Origin: Bacillus sp. Marseille-P3661
GTDB taxonomy: Bacteria > Bacillota > Bacilli > Bacillales > Bacillaceae_J
DNA length: 64,000 nt
Direction: 5' to 3'
Assembly (NCBI RefSeq): GCF_900240995.1
Contig: NZ_LT965953.1
Coordinates: 1,075,303 to 1,139,302 of the forward strand
Shown here: piece by piece, positions 38,576 through 48,972 of the stretch
Position numbering within the stretch: the first letter of the stretch is position 1
Layout: every line of letters starts with the position of its first letter
Made by a program: the position numbers and the translations under genes
The notes under the pieces: model-generated
Told to the model about the DNA's origin: nothing
Seen by the model: only the letters and a program-made list of their open reading frames with translations
Database searches by the model: none

Positions 38576-38809
38576 TTATTGCTTGAATCGATTTTGAACT
38601 TTATTTCGTTTACGATCACGATAGAAAATAAATCCTGTTACAAAAGCTAAACCTAATAGAAATGCAAATAAACCTATAAAAAATTGTAGCCATAAATAAG
38701 GTATAAAGGAATGTGATATTCCAAATAGCGTGTCACGCATTAATTTAAAACCATAAACAGCGACAATGCCTGGAATGACCATTATTAATAATGCAATAAT
38801 ACGATTCAT
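38576..38809 (-). CDS. yqzF: DUF2627 membrane protein YqzF
   Basis: 77 residues with two transmembrane helices (about 4-21 and 40-63) and a basic C-terminal tail (RDRKRNKVQNRFKQ). DUF2627 members sit beside bkdR in Bacillus, and this one is divergent from bkdR with 155 bases between. Function unknown. Confidence 0.88.
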   Translation of the reverse strand: MNRIIALLIMVIPGIVAVYGFKLMRDTLFGISHSFIPYLWLQFFIGLFAFLLGLAFVTGFIFYRDRKRNKVQNRFKQ

Positions 38810-38964
38810 ATAATAATCCTTTCAACACAAATAGCAACGCAACAACATTAGTATATCACGGAAAACTAGAAGATTTAAGGTTAAAAATTTGATTTTTTTA
38901 CATATCTCATTCATGATAAGTATATGAAATAAATTGCACAGTTGTACTTTAGGAGTGAAAAATC

Positions 38965-41037
38965 GTGCAAAATTCTCTGATCATCGGTGGAGGAATAGGC
39001 GGTACAGCATTATTGAAAGTATTTATCGATACTGAATATATGAACGTGAAAGCGATTGTAGATCATAATCCTAATGCACCTGGATTAAAATTTGCTAAAG
39101 AATACGGTATTCAAACTGGGGAAAAATGGGAAGATTATTTTTCAGAAGATGTAGATGTTATTGTTGATACTACAGGGGACGATAGCGTTTTTGAAGCGAT
39201 AAGGAAACGTCGCTTACCTAATATGGTAATCATTCCAGGTACAGTTGCCTATATTATGGCAAAGCTGTTAAAGGAAAAAGAGGATTTAATTAATCAAAAA
39301 GAAAAACAGTCAACTATTCAAGATATCATCTTAAATACAACGTACGATGGAATGATTGCTATTGATCAAAGCGAAACGGTTATCTTGCTTAATAAAAGTG
39401 CAGAAAGAATAATGGGAGTAGATCAAGGGATGGTAATTGGGAATAAACTATCATCTTTTTTTCCTGCAAGTAGACTTCATAAAGTCTTAGAAACCAAAAA
39501 GCCAGAGTTTAACCAAGAACAGGAACTTGAAAATGGTTCGAAAATCATACTGTCTAGTATCCCGATGATCAATGATAATGGGGAAGTTATCGGTGCGCTT
39601 GCTGTATTTAAAGATATGACTGACATATATCAACTTGCAGAGGAAATTACAAACTTAAAAGAGATAAAATCTATGCTAGAAGCAATTATACAATCATCAG
39701 AAGAAGCGATCTCTGTTGTGGATGAACAAGGCAATGGCATAATGGTCAATCCTGCATACACAAGGTTGACTGGTCTGAAAAATGAGGATATTGTTGGAAA
39801 ACCTGCTACAGCTGATATATCTGAAGGCGAAAGTATGCATTTGAAAGTTTTAAAGACAAGAAAACCGGTTCGTGGAGTGAGAATGCGCTTAAGGCCTAAT
39901 CGCCGGGATGTTATTGTAAATGTTGCCCCGGTAATTGTAGATGGTATTCTTAAAGGAAGTGTTGGCGTAATCCATGATGTTTCCGAAATTCAATCGTTAA
40001 CAGATGAATTGAGAAGGGCAAGACATATAATTCGAACATTAGAAGCAAAATATACCTTTGAGGATATAATTGGTTCATCTGTTGAAATGAATTTTGCCAT
40101 TGAGCAAGCAAAATTGGGTGCTAAAACACCGGCTACGGTTTTGTTAAGGGGAGAATCAGGGACAGGAAAAGAACTCTTTGCGCATGCGATACACAATGCA
40201 AGTGATCGTAGATTTAATAAGTTTATTCGTGTCAATTGTGCAGCGATTGCAGAATCACTGCTCGAAAGTGAGTTATTTGGTTATGAAGAAGGTGCTTTTT
40301 CAGGTGCAAAACGAGGGGGGAAAAGAGGTCTTTTTGAAGAAGCAAATAACGGAAGTATTTTCCTTGACGAAATCGGCGAATTATCAGCTAGTACCCAAGC
40401 AAAATTATTAAGGGTACTTCAGGAAAATGAGATTGTACGAGTGGGAGGAACAAAGTCAATTCCTATTAATGTAAGGGTAATTGCGGCAACACATGTTAAT
40501 TTAGAAAAAGGTATGGCTGAAGGGACAATTAGAGAAGATTTATATTATCGTATAAATAGATTGCCCATTCAAATTCCAGCATTAAGGGAACGAAAAGAAG
40601 ATATACCAGATTTATGCCAGCACTTATTACATAAAATAAATCAGGATTACGGACGAAATGTTGAAGGTTTAACGAAAGAAGCGATTCAATATTTAACGGA
40701 TTATTATTGGCCGGGAAATGTTCGGGAATTAGAGAATGTTTTAGGTAGAGCTATTATTAATATGAAATTTAACGAGAATTTGATAGATGTTCCACATATT
40801 CCTTTATTGCAGCCAAAAGATAAAGAAATGAACAATCAGCTGACGTACAGTATTGCACAAAATAAAAGTCGGCCTTTAACGAACTTAATAGAAGAATATG
40901 AAAAGGCAATTATTGTTACTACTCTGAACAATAACAAAGGTAATAAAACACAAACTGCAAAAGATTTAGAGATTTCATTGCGAAATCTATATTATAAACT
41001 AGAAAAATACGATATTGCAAATAGCAGCATGCAATAA
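38965..41037 (+). CDS. bkdR: Sigma-54-dependent activator BkdR of the branched-chain acid operon
   Basis: Enhancer-binding protein that activates the sigma-54 promoter of the bkd operon. 690 residues: an N-terminal dinucleotide-fold-like segment ([17 protein letters not shown]), two PAS domains (about 120-230 and 235-345), an AAA+ core with Walker [12 protein letters not shown] and the sigma-54 loop GAFSGA (Ser in place of the commoner Thr), and a Fis-type helix-turn-helix at the end ([21 protein letters not shown]). GTG start 38965 behind aggagtg. The matching sigma-54 promoter lies 190 bases downstream. Confidence 0.95.
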   Translation: MQNSLIIGGGIGGTALLKVFIDTEYMNVKAIVDHNPNAPGLKFAKEYGIQTGEKWEDYFSEDVDVIVDTTGDDSVFEAIRKRRLPNMVIIPGTVAYIMAKLLKEKEDLINQKEKQSTIQDIILNTTYDGMIAIDQSETVILLNKSAERIMGVDQGMVIGNKLSSFFPASRLHKVLETKKPEFNQEQELENGSKIILSSIPMINDNGEVIGALAVFKDMTDIYQLAEEITNLKEIKSMLEAIIQSSEEAISVVDEQGNGIMVNPAYTRLTGLKNEDIVGKPATADISEGESMHLKVLKTRKPVRGVRMRLRPNRRDVIVNVAPVIVDGILKGSVGVIHDVSEIQSLTDELRRARHIIRTLEAKYTFEDIIGSSVEMNFAIEQAKLGAKTPATVLLRGESGTGKELFAHAIHNASDRRFNKFIRVNCAAIAESLLESELFGYEEGAFSGAKRGGKRGLFEEANNGSIFLDEIGELSASTQAKLLRVLQENEIVRVGGTKSIPINVRVIAATHVNLEKGMAEGTIREDLYYRINRLPIQIPALRERKEDIPDLCQHLLHKINQDYGRNVEGLTKEAIQYLTDYYWPGNVRELENVLGRAIINMKFNENLIDVPHIPLLQPKDKEMNNQLTYSIAQNKSRPLTNLIEEYEKAIIVTTLNNNKGNKTQTAKDLEISLRNLYYKLEKYDIANSSMQ

Positions 41038-41073
41038 ATTTCATATATGAATTTTTGTGCATGCAATTTATTG
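41027..41073 (+). promoter_or_regulatory. Candidate BkdR upstream activating sites
   Basis: GCATGCAATAAATTT (41027-41041) and GCATGCAATTTATTG (41059-41073) share ten consecutive bases and lie 32 bp apart, three helical turns. The second sits in a near-palindrome (TTGTGCATGCAA). They are 170-200 bp before the sigma-54 promoter, a usual enhancer distance, and the first overlaps the bkdR stop codon. BkdR binding is inference. Confidence 0.45.
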
Positions 41074-41225
41074 AAAGATATTATCTTTTCAACATAATGG
41101 GTATAGTTTCATTGCTTTTATATGGGTTTATAAAAGGCCTTATTGTTATGATTGGCTGGAGCTATACGATGAATGAAAAAATTTGCGGCGAACGGACTAG
41201 CTTTCAAGTACTTATTAATTTCAAT

Positions 41226-41242
41226 TGGCACAATCTTTGCAT
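41226..41242 (+). promoter_or_regulatory. Sigma-54 (-24/-12) promoter of the bkd operon
   Basis: TGGCAC-N5-TTGCAT matches the sigma-54 consensus TGGCACN5TTGCA in full. Start of transcription would be near 41253. With bkdR upstream, this is the branched-chain operon promoter. Confidence 0.9.
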
Positions 41243-41272
41243 GGATTTATTGTAGGAAGGATTTAAGGCTTA

Positions 41273-41590
41273 ATGAAACTAGATGACTTATCACCCGGGC
41301 AATATACTATCCATAGATCTCGGTCGTTATAGTCGCTAAGGATAAAAGGGAATACAGCAGTAAAGATTGCAGTACAAAAGCATAGTTTCCTTCTCAATAT
41401 TTGGAAATAAAGATAAATGAATTTCTCTTGGCTAAACAATATATTGAATTTTTTAATAATTAAATATAAGGGTAATCCGAACAAAAGATATACTCCATTC
41501 TGTAGAAGAGGCGTTTCTATCGTTTTGACATAGGACATTCAGCTGAAAGTAAACAACTACTCATTAGCGTTAGCATTGTGTTCAGTTCGA
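41273..41590 (+). pseudogene. ptb: Decayed phosphate butyryltransferase (ptb) remnant
   Basis: This stretch lies exactly where ptb starts in the B. subtilis bkd operon, about 20 bases after the expected transcript start, with ttaaggctta before the ATG. Its first codons read MKLDDLSPGQYTIHRSRSL then a stop, resembling the Ptb N-terminus as I remember it (MKLKDL...SIHKNK). Near the 3' end broken frames read VSIVLT (about 41514-41531), SAESK (about 41540-41554) and NNYSLALALCS, corresponding to the Ptb C-terminal order PIALTS, DSAENK, LYSIALAICAS. The middle is largely lost: about 320 bases remain of about 900. Interpretation rests on remembered family sequence; the leftover buk gene is consistent. 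The small region to 41661 holds nothing clear before the bcd ribosome site. Confidence 0.7.
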
Positions 41591-41675
41591 CTGAGGTTAC
41601 TCTAGAAATACGTCATAAATACCCATTTCTGATGCCGAGAGTGTGATTAATTGAAGACTTCAAGGAGGAAACATA

Positions 41676-42776
41676 ATGGAGATTTTTAATTATATGGAAA
41701 AGTATGATTATGAGCAATTGCTTTTTTGCCAAGACAATCAATCTGGTTTAAAAGCTATCATTTGTATCCATGACACAACTTTAGGTCCGGCATTGGGTGG
41801 TACAAGAATGTGGACGTATGACTCTGAAGAAGCTGCAATAGAAGATGCTTTACGTCTCGCTAAAGGAATGACTTATAAAAATGCTGCAGCAGGATTGAAT
41901 TTAGGTGGAGGAAAGACGGTTATTATTGGTGATCCTCAAAAAGATAAAAATGAAGCCATGTTTAGAGCATTCGGACGTTATATTCAAGGATTAAATGGGC
42001 GTTATATTACTGCTGAGGATGTAGGCACAACGGTGGCTGATATGGATATTATCCACGAAGAAACAGATTTTGTGACAGGTATTTCTCCTGCGTTTGGATC
42101 ATCGGGGAATCCATCACCTGTAACAGCTTTTGGCGTTTATCGCGGAATGAAGGCTGCTGCAAAAGAGGCATTTGGATCGGACTCACTTGAGGATAAAACG
42201 ATAGCAGTTCAAGGTATCGGGAATGTGGCCTACAGGCTTTGCCACTTTCTCCATGAAGAAAGTGCTAATTTAATTGTTACTGATATTAATAAAAATGTCG
42301 TACAGCGAGCAATTAGCGAGTTTGGAGCAAAGGCGGTTGATCCAAAGGAAATTTATGAGGTGAATTGTGATATTTATGCCCCATGTGCATTAGGTGCGAC
42401 TATTAATGATCAAACCATCCCTAAAATTAAAGCAAAGGTCATCGCGGGGTCTGCCAATAATCAATTAAAGGAAGATCGACATGGTGATAAATTACACGAA
42501 TTAGGAATAGTCTATGCACCTGATTATGTAATTAATGCAGGAGGAGTTATTAACGTTGCAGATGAATTGCATGGATATAACCGTGAAAGAGCAATGAAAA
42601 AAGTTGAATTAATTTATGACAATATCGCTAAGGTTATTGAAATCTCTAAACGTGAGGGTATTCCTACTTATAAAGCTGCAGATAGATTAGCAGAGGAGCG
42701 GATTGCAAGGATGCGAAATTCCCGTAGTCAATTTTTAATGAATGGAAAGCATATTTTAAACCGACGTAACGGTTAA
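41676..42776 (+). CDS. bcd: Leucine (branched-chain amino acid) dehydrogenase
   Basis: NAD-dependent oxidative deamination of leucine, isoleucine and valine to 2-oxo acids, the substrates of the Bkd complex encoded downstream. 366 residues. [10 protein letters not shown], the catalytic lysine region [23 protein letters not shown], the NAD fold [11 protein letters not shown], and [17 protein letters not shown]. Excellent ribosome site aaggagg, nine bases before the ATG. In this strain it is the first intact gene of the operon because ptb is decayed. Confidence 0.96.
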   Translation: MEIFNYMEKYDYEQLLFCQDNQSGLKAIICIHDTTLGPALGGTRMWTYDSEEAAIEDALRLAKGMTYKNAAAGLNLGGGKTVIIGDPQKDKNEAMFRAFGRYIQGLNGRYITAEDVGTTVADMDIIHEETDFVTGISPAFGSSGNPSPVTAFGVYRGMKAAAKEAFGSDSLEDKTIAVQGIGNVAYRLCHFLHEESANLIVTDINKNVVQRAISEFGAKAVDPKEIYEVNCDIYAPCALGATINDQTIPKIKAKVIAGSANNQLKEDRHGDKLHELGIVYAPDYVINAGGVINVADELHGYNRERAMKKVELIYDNIAKVIEISKREGIPTYKAADRLAEERIARMRNSRSQFLMNGKHILNRRNG

Positions 42777-42823
42777 TCTACCGATAAGAAAACTAAATTC
42801 GCATGTTTTACGGAGGGTTCAGA

Positions 42824-43897
42824 TTGCAGCGAAATGAATATAGAATTCTTGTCATAAATCCAGGTTCAAGCTCAACAAAAATTGCAGTATATGACAATGA
42901 AGTATCAATTATAGAGAAGACCATTCGTCATGAAACAGAGATCATTAGTAGCTTTCATACAATAACAGATCAATATGAATATCGAAAAGGCATGGTTTTA
43001 GAAACGCTGGACTACGAAGGGATAAATATTTCAAAGTTCAATGCTGTTGTGGGACGTGGCGGTTTACTAAGACCGATCGAAGGTGGAACATATGCGGTAA
43101 ATTTAAAAATGATAGAAGATTTAAGAGAAGGATATTCTGGACAGCATGTCTCTAATTTAGGTGGCATCATAGCGTATGAAATTGCAAGTGGTTTAAATAT
43201 TCCTGCTTTTATAGTTGATCCTGTTGTTGTTGATGAATTAGAGCCTATAGCAAGAATTTCAGGCTTACCACAAATGGAACGGAGAAGTATTTTTCATGCT
43301 CTTAATCAAAAAGCTGCAGCTAGGAAGGTTGCCAAACAGCTAGGGAAAAAGTATGAGGAATGCTCATTAATTGTTGCTCATATGGGTGGTGGCATTACAG
43401 TTGGCAGTCATCGATATGGTAAGGTAATAGATGTTAATAATGGATTGAACGGAGAAGGGCCATTTAGTCCAGAACGTGCTGGAACAGTTCCAACTGGTGA
43501 ACTCATCAAATTATGTTATGCAGGATATTCTAAACAAGAAATGGAAAATAAACTAGTTAGCCAAGGCGGTCTTGTTGGATATTTGGGAACAAATGATGCT
43601 ATTGAGATAGAAAGGCGAATCCTAACAGGAGATGAACACGCTAAATTAATTTATGATGCGATGGCATATCAGATAGCAAAAGAAATTGGTGCACAAAGTA
43701 CGGTTTTACTGGGGCGGATCGATGCTATCGTTTTAACAGGAGATCTAGCTTATGGTAAGGATTTTGTAAGTTTGATTATTGAAAGAGTTAAATCGTTAGC
43801 AGATGTTATTGTAATGCCAGGAGAAAATGAACTCCAGGCTTTAGCAGAGGGTGCACTACGTGTATTAAACGGCGAAGAGGTTTTTAAGGAATATTAA
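42824..43897 (+). CDS. buk: Butyrate kinase (branched-chain)
   Basis: Acetokinase-family enzyme that makes ATP from butyryl- or branched acyl-phosphates. 357 residues. [15 protein letters not shown] (phosphate-binding), [15 protein letters not shown], and [15 protein letters not shown] are family motifs. I start at TTG 42824, six bases after ggaggg; an upstream in-frame start at 42803 would precede that site. Its normal partner Ptb, which supplies acyl-phosphate, is a relic in this operon, so Buk depends on another phosphotransacylase or is on the way to loss. Confidence 0.94.
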   Translation: MQRNEYRILVINPGSSSTKIAVYDNEVSIIEKTIRHETEIISSFHTITDQYEYRKGMVLETLDYEGINISKFNAVVGRGGLLRPIEGGTYAVNLKMIEDLREGYSGQHVSNLGGIIAYEIASGLNIPAFIVDPVVVDELEPIARISGLPQMERRSIFHALNQKAAARKVAKQLGKKYEECSLIVAHMGGGITVGSHRYGKVIDVNNGLNGEGPFSPERAGTVPTGELIKLCYAGYSKQEMENKLVSQGGLVGYLGTNDAIEIERRILTGDEHAKLIYDAMAYQIAKEIGAQSTVLLGRIDAIVLTGDLAYGKDFVSLIIERVKSLADVIVMPGENELQALAEGALRVLNGEEVFKEY

Positions 43898-43929
43898 TTA
43901 AGATCTAACAGTGTTAGGAGGGAACTTTA

Positions 43930-45351
43930 ATGGCTATTGAATATGACCTTGTCATCCTTGGCGGTGGAACAGGTGGTTATGTTGCAGCAATTAGAGCTGC
44001 TCAATTAGGATTAAAGACAGCGATAGTTGAAAAGGATAAGCTAGGCGGAACGTGTTTACATCGTGGGTGTATACCCAGCAAGGCATTATTGCGAAGTGCA
44101 GAAGTGTATGCTACAACCAAGCGAAGTGATGAGTTTGGGATAATCACGTCTGGTATACAGTTGGATTTCATTAAAGTTCAGGAAAGAAAACAAGCAATTG
44201 TTAATCAACTTCATCGCGGTGTCGAACAGTTAATAAAAAAAGGTAAAATTGATGTTTATTCAGGCATCGGACGAATCTTAGGTCCATCGATATTTTCCCC
44301 AACACCTGGAACGATCTCGGTGGAAATGAAGAATGGTGAAGAGAATGAGATGCTTATTCCTAAAAATGTTATTATAGCAACCGGATCAAAACCAAGAACC
44401 ATACAAGGATTAGCAATTGATGGTAAATATGTTATGACATCTGATGAGGCATTGGAGATGAAGGAGTTGCCAAAGTCTATCATCATTGTTGGTGGCGGAG
44501 TAATCGGAATTGAATGGGCGTCAATGTTAGCGGATTTTGGTACAGATGTAACGGTTATTGAATATGAGGATCGAATATTACCAACTGAAGATCATGAAAT
44601 ATCAAAAGAAATGCAAAGAATTATGAAAAAGAAAAAGGTTACCCTTGTAACAAGTGCAAAGGTTTTACAAGAAACAATTGAGATAGATGGCAAGGTATCT
44701 ATTGAAGTTGAGCGAAAGGGCGATAGAAAATCTTTTTCAGCTGATACATTATTAGTTTCTGTTGGACGTCAAGCGGTTTCGGAAAATATTGGTCTACAAA
44801 ATACAAGTATTGAGTTGGAAAAAGGTTTTATAAAGGTAAATAAATTTTACCAAACAAAAGAATCACATATATATGCAATTGGCGATGTAATTGGTGGTCT
44901 GCAGCTTGCACATGTTGCTTCCCATGAAGGAATAGTGGCAGTCGAGCATATTGCAGGACATTTTCCTGACCCAATCAATTATTCCCTAGTGTCGAAGTGT
45001 GTTTATTCAAATCCAGAGGTAGCAAGTGTAGGTTTAACTGAAGAACAGGCGAAAGAAAAAGGCTATAATATTAAAACAGGAAAATTTTCATTTAAAGCAA
45101 TTGGTAAAGCGTTAGTATATGGGGAATCAGATGGATTTGTAAAGGTGATAGCTGATAAAGATACCGATGACTTATTAGGCGTTCATATGATAGGACCACA
45201 TGTAACAGATATGATCTCTGAAGCTGGATTGGCCCATGTATTAGATGCAACTCCATGGGAAATTGCGCAAACAATTCATCCACACCCATCTTTGTCTGAA
45301 GCTATAGGTGAAGCTGCATTAGCAGTGGATGGAAAGGCTATCCATTTTTAA
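43930..45351 (+). CDS. lpdV: Dihydrolipoyl dehydrogenase of the branched-chain complex
   Basis: E3 flavoprotein that reoxidises the lipoyl group of BkdB, passing electrons to NAD. 473 residues: FAD fold VILGGGTGGYVAAIRAAQLG, redox disulfide GGTCLHRGCIPSKALL (Cys42 and Cys47), NAD-binding IIVGGGVIGIEWASML, and C-terminal HPHPSLSEA with the catalytic His-Glu. Ribosome site ttaggaggg. It could also serve the glycine cleavage system. Confidence 0.96.
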   Translation: MAIEYDLVILGGGTGGYVAAIRAAQLGLKTAIVEKDKLGGTCLHRGCIPSKALLRSAEVYATTKRSDEFGIITSGIQLDFIKVQERKQAIVNQLHRGVEQLIKKGKIDVYSGIGRILGPSIFSPTPGTISVEMKNGEENEMLIPKNVIIATGSKPRTIQGLAIDGKYVMTSDEALEMKELPKSIIIVGGGVIGIEWASMLADFGTDVTVIEYEDRILPTEDHEISKEMQRIMKKKKVTLVTSAKVLQETIEIDGKVSIEVERKGDRKSFSADTLLVSVGRQAVSENIGLQNTSIELEKGFIKVNKFYQTKESHIYAIGDVIGGLQLAHVASHEGIVAVEHIAGHFPDPINYSLVSKCVYSNPEVASVGLTEEQAKEKGYNIKTGKFSFKAIGKALVYGESDGFVKVIADKDTDDLLGVHMIGPHVTDMISEAGLAHVLDATPWEIAQTIHPHPSLSEAIGEAALAVDGKAIHF

Positions 45352-45393
45352 TGAACTCCTTTAATAATGACCAATAAGTTAGGGGGAAAAGAA

Positions 45394-46386
45394 ATGGCGG
45401 AAAATCGTCATCATGCACTTGGATTGAGTGATCAGACTGTTTTAGAAATGTATGAGACTATGGTTATGGCTCGAAAAATTGATGAACGGATGTGGTTGTT
45501 GAATCGTTCTGGAAAAATTCCGTTTGTAATATCTTGCCAAGGACAAGAGGCAGCACAAGTAGGTGCTGCATTTGCACTAGACAACAGAAAAGATTATGTA
45601 TTGCCATATTATCGCGATATGGGGGTTGTGCTGACTTTTGGGATGACAGCAAAAGAACTTATGCTTTCTGCCTTTGCAAAGGCAGAAGACCCAAATTCCG
45701 GCGGTCGTCAAATGCCCGGTCATTTCGGTCAAAAGAAAAACAGAATTGTAACTGGTTCATCCCCTGTTACGACACAAGTTCCGCATGCAGTTGGAATAGC
45801 ATTGGCAGGTAAAATGGAGAATAAGGATTTGGTTGCTTTTGTTACCTTTGGGGAAGGATCTTCTAATCAGGGTGATTTCCATGAAGGAGCTAATTTTGCC
45901 GGTGTTCATAAATTACCTGTTATTTTTATGTGTGAAAATAATAAATATGCCATTTCAGTACCGATTGAAAAACAGCTAGCATGTGAAAAGGTATCGGATC
46001 GAGCGATCGGATATGGCATGCCAGGTGAAACTGTTGATGGAAATGACCCACTCACTGTATATGCTGCAATTAAAAGGGCAGTTGAACGAGGTCGTCGAGG
46101 TGAAGGGCCATCCTTAATTGAAACAATATCGTATCGCTTAACGCCTCATTCTAGTGATGATGATGATCGGACATATCGATCTCGTGAAGAAGTAGAAGAG
46201 TCAAAAAAGAGGGACCCACTGGTGACTTTTGCAACGTATTTAAAAGAGGTTGGCGTGTTAACTGATGAAATAGAGAAGGAACTGTTTGATAAAGTTCAAA
46301 CCGTTGTAGATGAAGCGACTGATTACGCGGAAAATGCTCCATATGCTGATCCCGAATACGCTTTAAAATACGTTTACGGAGAATAG
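45394..46386 (+). CDS. bkdAA: 2-oxoisovalerate dehydrogenase E1 alpha
   Basis: Thiamine-diphosphate-binding alpha subunit of the branched-chain 2-oxoacid dehydrogenase. 330 residues, the same as in B. subtilis. The ThDP motif runs FGEGSSNQGDFHEGANFAGVHKLPVIFMCENN in sequence (GEGSS...NQGDFHEG and CENNKYAIS seen), and the phosphorylation-loop-like TPHSSDDD is present. ATG 45394 follows ggggg; an earlier in-frame ATG at 45367 lies before the site. Followed after 12 bases by bkdAB. Confidence 0.96.
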   Translation: MAENRHHALGLSDQTVLEMYETMVMARKIDERMWLLNRSGKIPFVISCQGQEAAQVGAAFALDNRKDYVLPYYRDMGVVLTFGMTAKELMLSAFAKAEDPNSGGRQMPGHFGQKKNRIVTGSSPVTTQVPHAVGIALAGKMENKDLVAFVTFGEGSSNQGDFHEGANFAGVHKLPVIFMCENNKYAISVPIEKQLACEKVSDRAIGYGMPGETVDGNDPLTVYAAIKRAVERGRRGEGPSLIETISYRLTPHSSDDDDRTYRSREEVEESKKRDPLVTFATYLKEVGVLTDEIEKELFDKVQTVVDEATDYAENAPYADPEYALKYVYGE

Positions 46387-46398
46387 GAGGAGATCACA

Positions 46399-47382
46399 AT
46401 GGCAGTTATGTCATATATCGAAGCTGTTACCCGTGCCCTGCATGAAGAGATGGATCGTGACAAAAAAGTATTTGTGTTAGGTGAGGATGTAGGGAAAAAA
46501 GGTGGGGTATTTAAAGCAACAAGTGGATTATATGATAAATTTGGTGAAAATCGTGTTATTGATACACCGCTAGCTGAATCTGCTATTGTAGGTGTTGGGG
46601 TAGGTGCTGCGATGTATGGTCATCGCCCGGTAGCGGAAATTCAATTTGCTGACTTTATTATGCCCGCTGTAAATCAAATTATTTCAGAAGCGGCCAGGAT
46701 CCGCTATCGCTCGAATAATGATTGGAACTGTCCAATGGTAATTCGTGCACCATATGGTGGAGGAATTCACGGTGCTTTATATCATTCACAGTCAGTAGAG
46801 GCAGTCTTTGCTAATCAACCCGGGCTTAAAATTGTTATGCCGTCAACCCCGTATGATGTGAAGGGGTTATTAAAAGCTGCAATTCGGGATGATGATCCTG
46901 TCCTATTTTTTGAACATAAACGAGCATATCGTTTGATTAAGGGTGAGGTTCCGTTAGATGACTATGTTTTGCCGATTGGTAAAGCAGATGTGAAACGTGA
47001 AGGCGAGGATATCACAGTTATCACGTATGGACTTTGTGTACACTTTGCCCTACAGGCAGCAGAGAAATTGGCTGAGGACGGAATCTCAGCACATATAGTA
47101 GATTTAAGAACTGTCTATCCTCTAGATAAAGAGACAATTATTGAGGCCGCATCCAAAACCGGTAAAGTACTGCTAGTTACTGAGGATAATAAAGAGGGAA
47201 GTATATTAAGTGAAGTTGCTGCAATTATTGCAGAGCATTGTTTGTTTGACTTAGACGCACCAATAATGCGCTTAGCTGGACCTGATATACCGGCAATGGC
47301 ATATGCGCCAACCATGGAAAAGTTTTTTATGGTAAATCCGGATAAAGTAGTACAGGCAATGAGAGAACTAGCTGAATATTAA
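46399..47382 (+). CDS. bkdAB: 2-oxoisovalerate dehydrogenase E1 beta
   Basis: Beta subunit pairing with BkdAA; together they decarboxylate branched 2-oxo acids. 327 residues. FVLGEDVGKKGGVFKATSGL, DTPLAESAIVGVGVGAAMYG, and IVDLRTVYPLDKETI are typical. Ribosome site taggagg about ten bases before the ATG. Confidence 0.96.
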   Translation: MAVMSYIEAVTRALHEEMDRDKKVFVLGEDVGKKGGVFKATSGLYDKFGENRVIDTPLAESAIVGVGVGAAMYGHRPVAEIQFADFIMPAVNQIISEAARIRYRSNNDWNCPMVIRAPYGGGIHGALYHSQSVEAVFANQPGLKIVMPSTPYDVKGLLKAAIRDDDPVLFFEHKRAYRLIKGEVPLDDYVLPIGKADVKREGEDITVITYGLCVHFALQAAEKLAEDGISAHIVDLRTVYPLDKETIIEAASKTGKVLLVTEDNKEGSILSEVAAIIAEHCLFDLDAPIMRLAGPDIPAMAYAPTMEKFFMVNPDKVVQAMRELAEY

Positions 47383-47441
47383 TTTAAATTACATGATGAT
47401 CCAAGATCATAAGATTAATCGTAGGCAGGGAGGTTTTATGG

Positions 47442-48728
47442 GTGGCTGTTGAAAAAATAACAATGCCGCAATTAGGTGAAAGTGTAACTGAAGGCACAAT
47501 TAGTAGTTGGCTGGTTAAACCTGGTGATACTGTTAATAAATATGATCCATTGGCAGAAGTACAAACAGATAAAGTGAACGCAGAAATTCCTTCTTCCTTT
47601 TCAGGTACAATAAAGGAAATTATTGCAGCTGAAGGAGAAACACTGGCCGTTGGTGAATTGCTATGTTATATCGAAACTGAAAACAGCCTGGAATCACCAA
47701 GTGATTATGGTGATCAAAAGGCAGAAAAAATTCCTTTAAGCAATGAAACCGATGTAAATGAACAGCCAAATAAAGCTAGATACTCACCAGCAGTGTTAAA
47801 ACTATCTCAAGAACATAATATCAATCTACAACAAATTAACGGAACTGGAAAAGGTGGGCGCATTACAAGAAAGGATCTACAAAAAATAATCGACTCTGGT
47901 GCTGCTATTCCTATGAGTGAGGAAAAAGCAGATTCACAAGTGGTAAGTCAGATTGAGAAAGTATCGCTAGCACCTACATTAGATTCAATGAATGTAAAGA
48001 CTTCATCTAGTATAACTGGTGAAAATGGTGATATTGCTATTCCTGTGTCCGGAGTTAGGAAGGCGATTGCGACAAACATGGTTCGGTCATCACAAGAGAT
48101 TCCTCATGCTTGGATGATGGTTGAAGTGGACGTAACGAATTTAGTAGCTTATCGTGATGCAATTAAGGACTCTTTTAAAGAAAAAGAAGGTTACAGCTTA
48201 ACCTACTTCGCTTTTTTTGTAAAAGCAGTTGCTCAGGCTTTAAAGGAATTTCCAATGATTAACTCATCTTGGAATGGTGATAAGATTATTCAGAAAAAAA
48301 ATATCAATATTTCTATAGCTGTTGCAACAGAGGATGCTTTATTTGTTCCAGTTATTAAACATGCTGACGAAAAAACAATAAAAGGGATTGCACGGGAAAT
48401 CACTGAATTGGCCAATAAAGTCCGAACTGGAAAGTTAGCAGCAGCTGATATGCAGGGTGGTACATTTACAGTTAACAACACTGGATCTTTTGGTTCAATT
48501 CAATCCATGGGAATCATTAATTATCCTCAAGCAGCTATCTTACAAGTAGAGTCTATTGTCAAACGACCTGTTATTATGAATGGTGGAATGTTTGCAGCGC
48601 GTGATATGGTAAATCTATGCCTGTCTCTCGACCATCGTGTCTTAGATGGACTAATTTGTGGGCGTTTCCTTGCTAGAGTGAAAGCTATCTTAGAGAATAT
48701 CTCTAAAGACAATACACCGATTTTTTAA
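47442..48728 (+). CDS. bkdB: Branched-chain 2-oxoacid dehydrogenase E2 (lipoyl acyltransferase)
   Basis: Core acyltransferase that makes isobutyryl-, isovaleryl- and 2-methylbutyryl-CoA, the primers of branched-chain fatty acids. 428 residues: lipoyl domain (EVQTDKVNAEIPS, lipoyl Lys44), a linker, a peripheral-subunit-binding domain (YSPAVLKLSQEHNINLQQI), and the catalytic domain with SLDHRVLDG. GTG start 47442 behind gggagg; an ATG four bases earlier is out of frame. Its lipoyl group would come through LipM-LipL. Ends the operon. Confidence 0.95.
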   Translation: MAVEKITMPQLGESVTEGTISSWLVKPGDTVNKYDPLAEVQTDKVNAEIPSSFSGTIKEIIAAEGETLAVGELLCYIETENSLESPSDYGDQKAEKIPLSNETDVNEQPNKARYSPAVLKLSQEHNINLQQINGTGKGGRITRKDLQKIIDSGAAIPMSEEKADSQVVSQIEKVSLAPTLDSMNVKTSSSITGENGDIAIPVSGVRKAIATNMVRSSQEIPHAWMMVEVDVTNLVAYRDAIKDSFKEKEGYSLTYFAFFVKAVAQALKEFPMINSSWNGDKIIQKKNINISIAVATEDALFVPVIKHADEKTIKGIAREITELANKVRTGKLAAADMQGGTFTVNNTGSFGSIQSMGIINYPQAAILQVESIVKRPVIMNGGMFAARDMVNLCLSLDHRVLDGLICGRFLARVKAILENISKDNTPIF

Positions 48729-48730
48729 CT

Positions 48731-48768
48731 ATGTCGTGTGATGGGCATTCATCACACGGCTTTTTATT
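48731..48768 (+). terminator. bkd operon terminator
   Basis: Perfect 9-bp stem cgtgtgatg / catcacacg (48735-48743 with 48750-48758), 6-nt loop, then five T. Confidence 0.9.
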
Positions 48769-48872
48769 ATGATCAACTATTTGAAGATAATAAGGAGTAA
48801 GCAAATATTTAATTAAATATAAACATATTTTTAGAAGGAACTTTCAAATATGTATTTTAAATTTTAGGAATA

Positions 48873-48901
48873 TTGATACATAAGATTGTTTGAGCTACTA
48901 T
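48873..48901 (+). promoter_or_regulatory. Possible sigma-A promoter of the mut operon
   Basis: TTGATA (48873-48878), 17-bp spacer, TACTAT (48896-48901). The -10 is only 4/6. A perfect ACTATATAGT palindrome overlaps it. The start codon of mutA is 72 bases on. Confidence 0.35.
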
Positions 48902-48972
48902 ATAGTAAAGCAATCTAGTATTCAACTAACAAAAGAAAGGGGTGAGGGGTCTCGTAAAGGAGACTGTAAATT

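Noticed and set aside
41173-41286. 37-codon frame (MKKFAANGLAFKYLL...) with one possible membrane helix.
   Set aside because: The sigma-54 promoter lies inside it, the GGAG site is poorly spaced, and no known family is recognised; probably chance.
41273-41332. Start of a FeoA-like gene (MKLDDLSPGQ).
   Set aside because: The frame stops after 19 codons, and the position and the C-terminal remnants further on fit ptb much better.
41263-41538. 91-codon minus-strand frame opposite the bkd leader.
   Set aside because: No ribosome site, and it lies over the ptb remnants that read on the plus strand.
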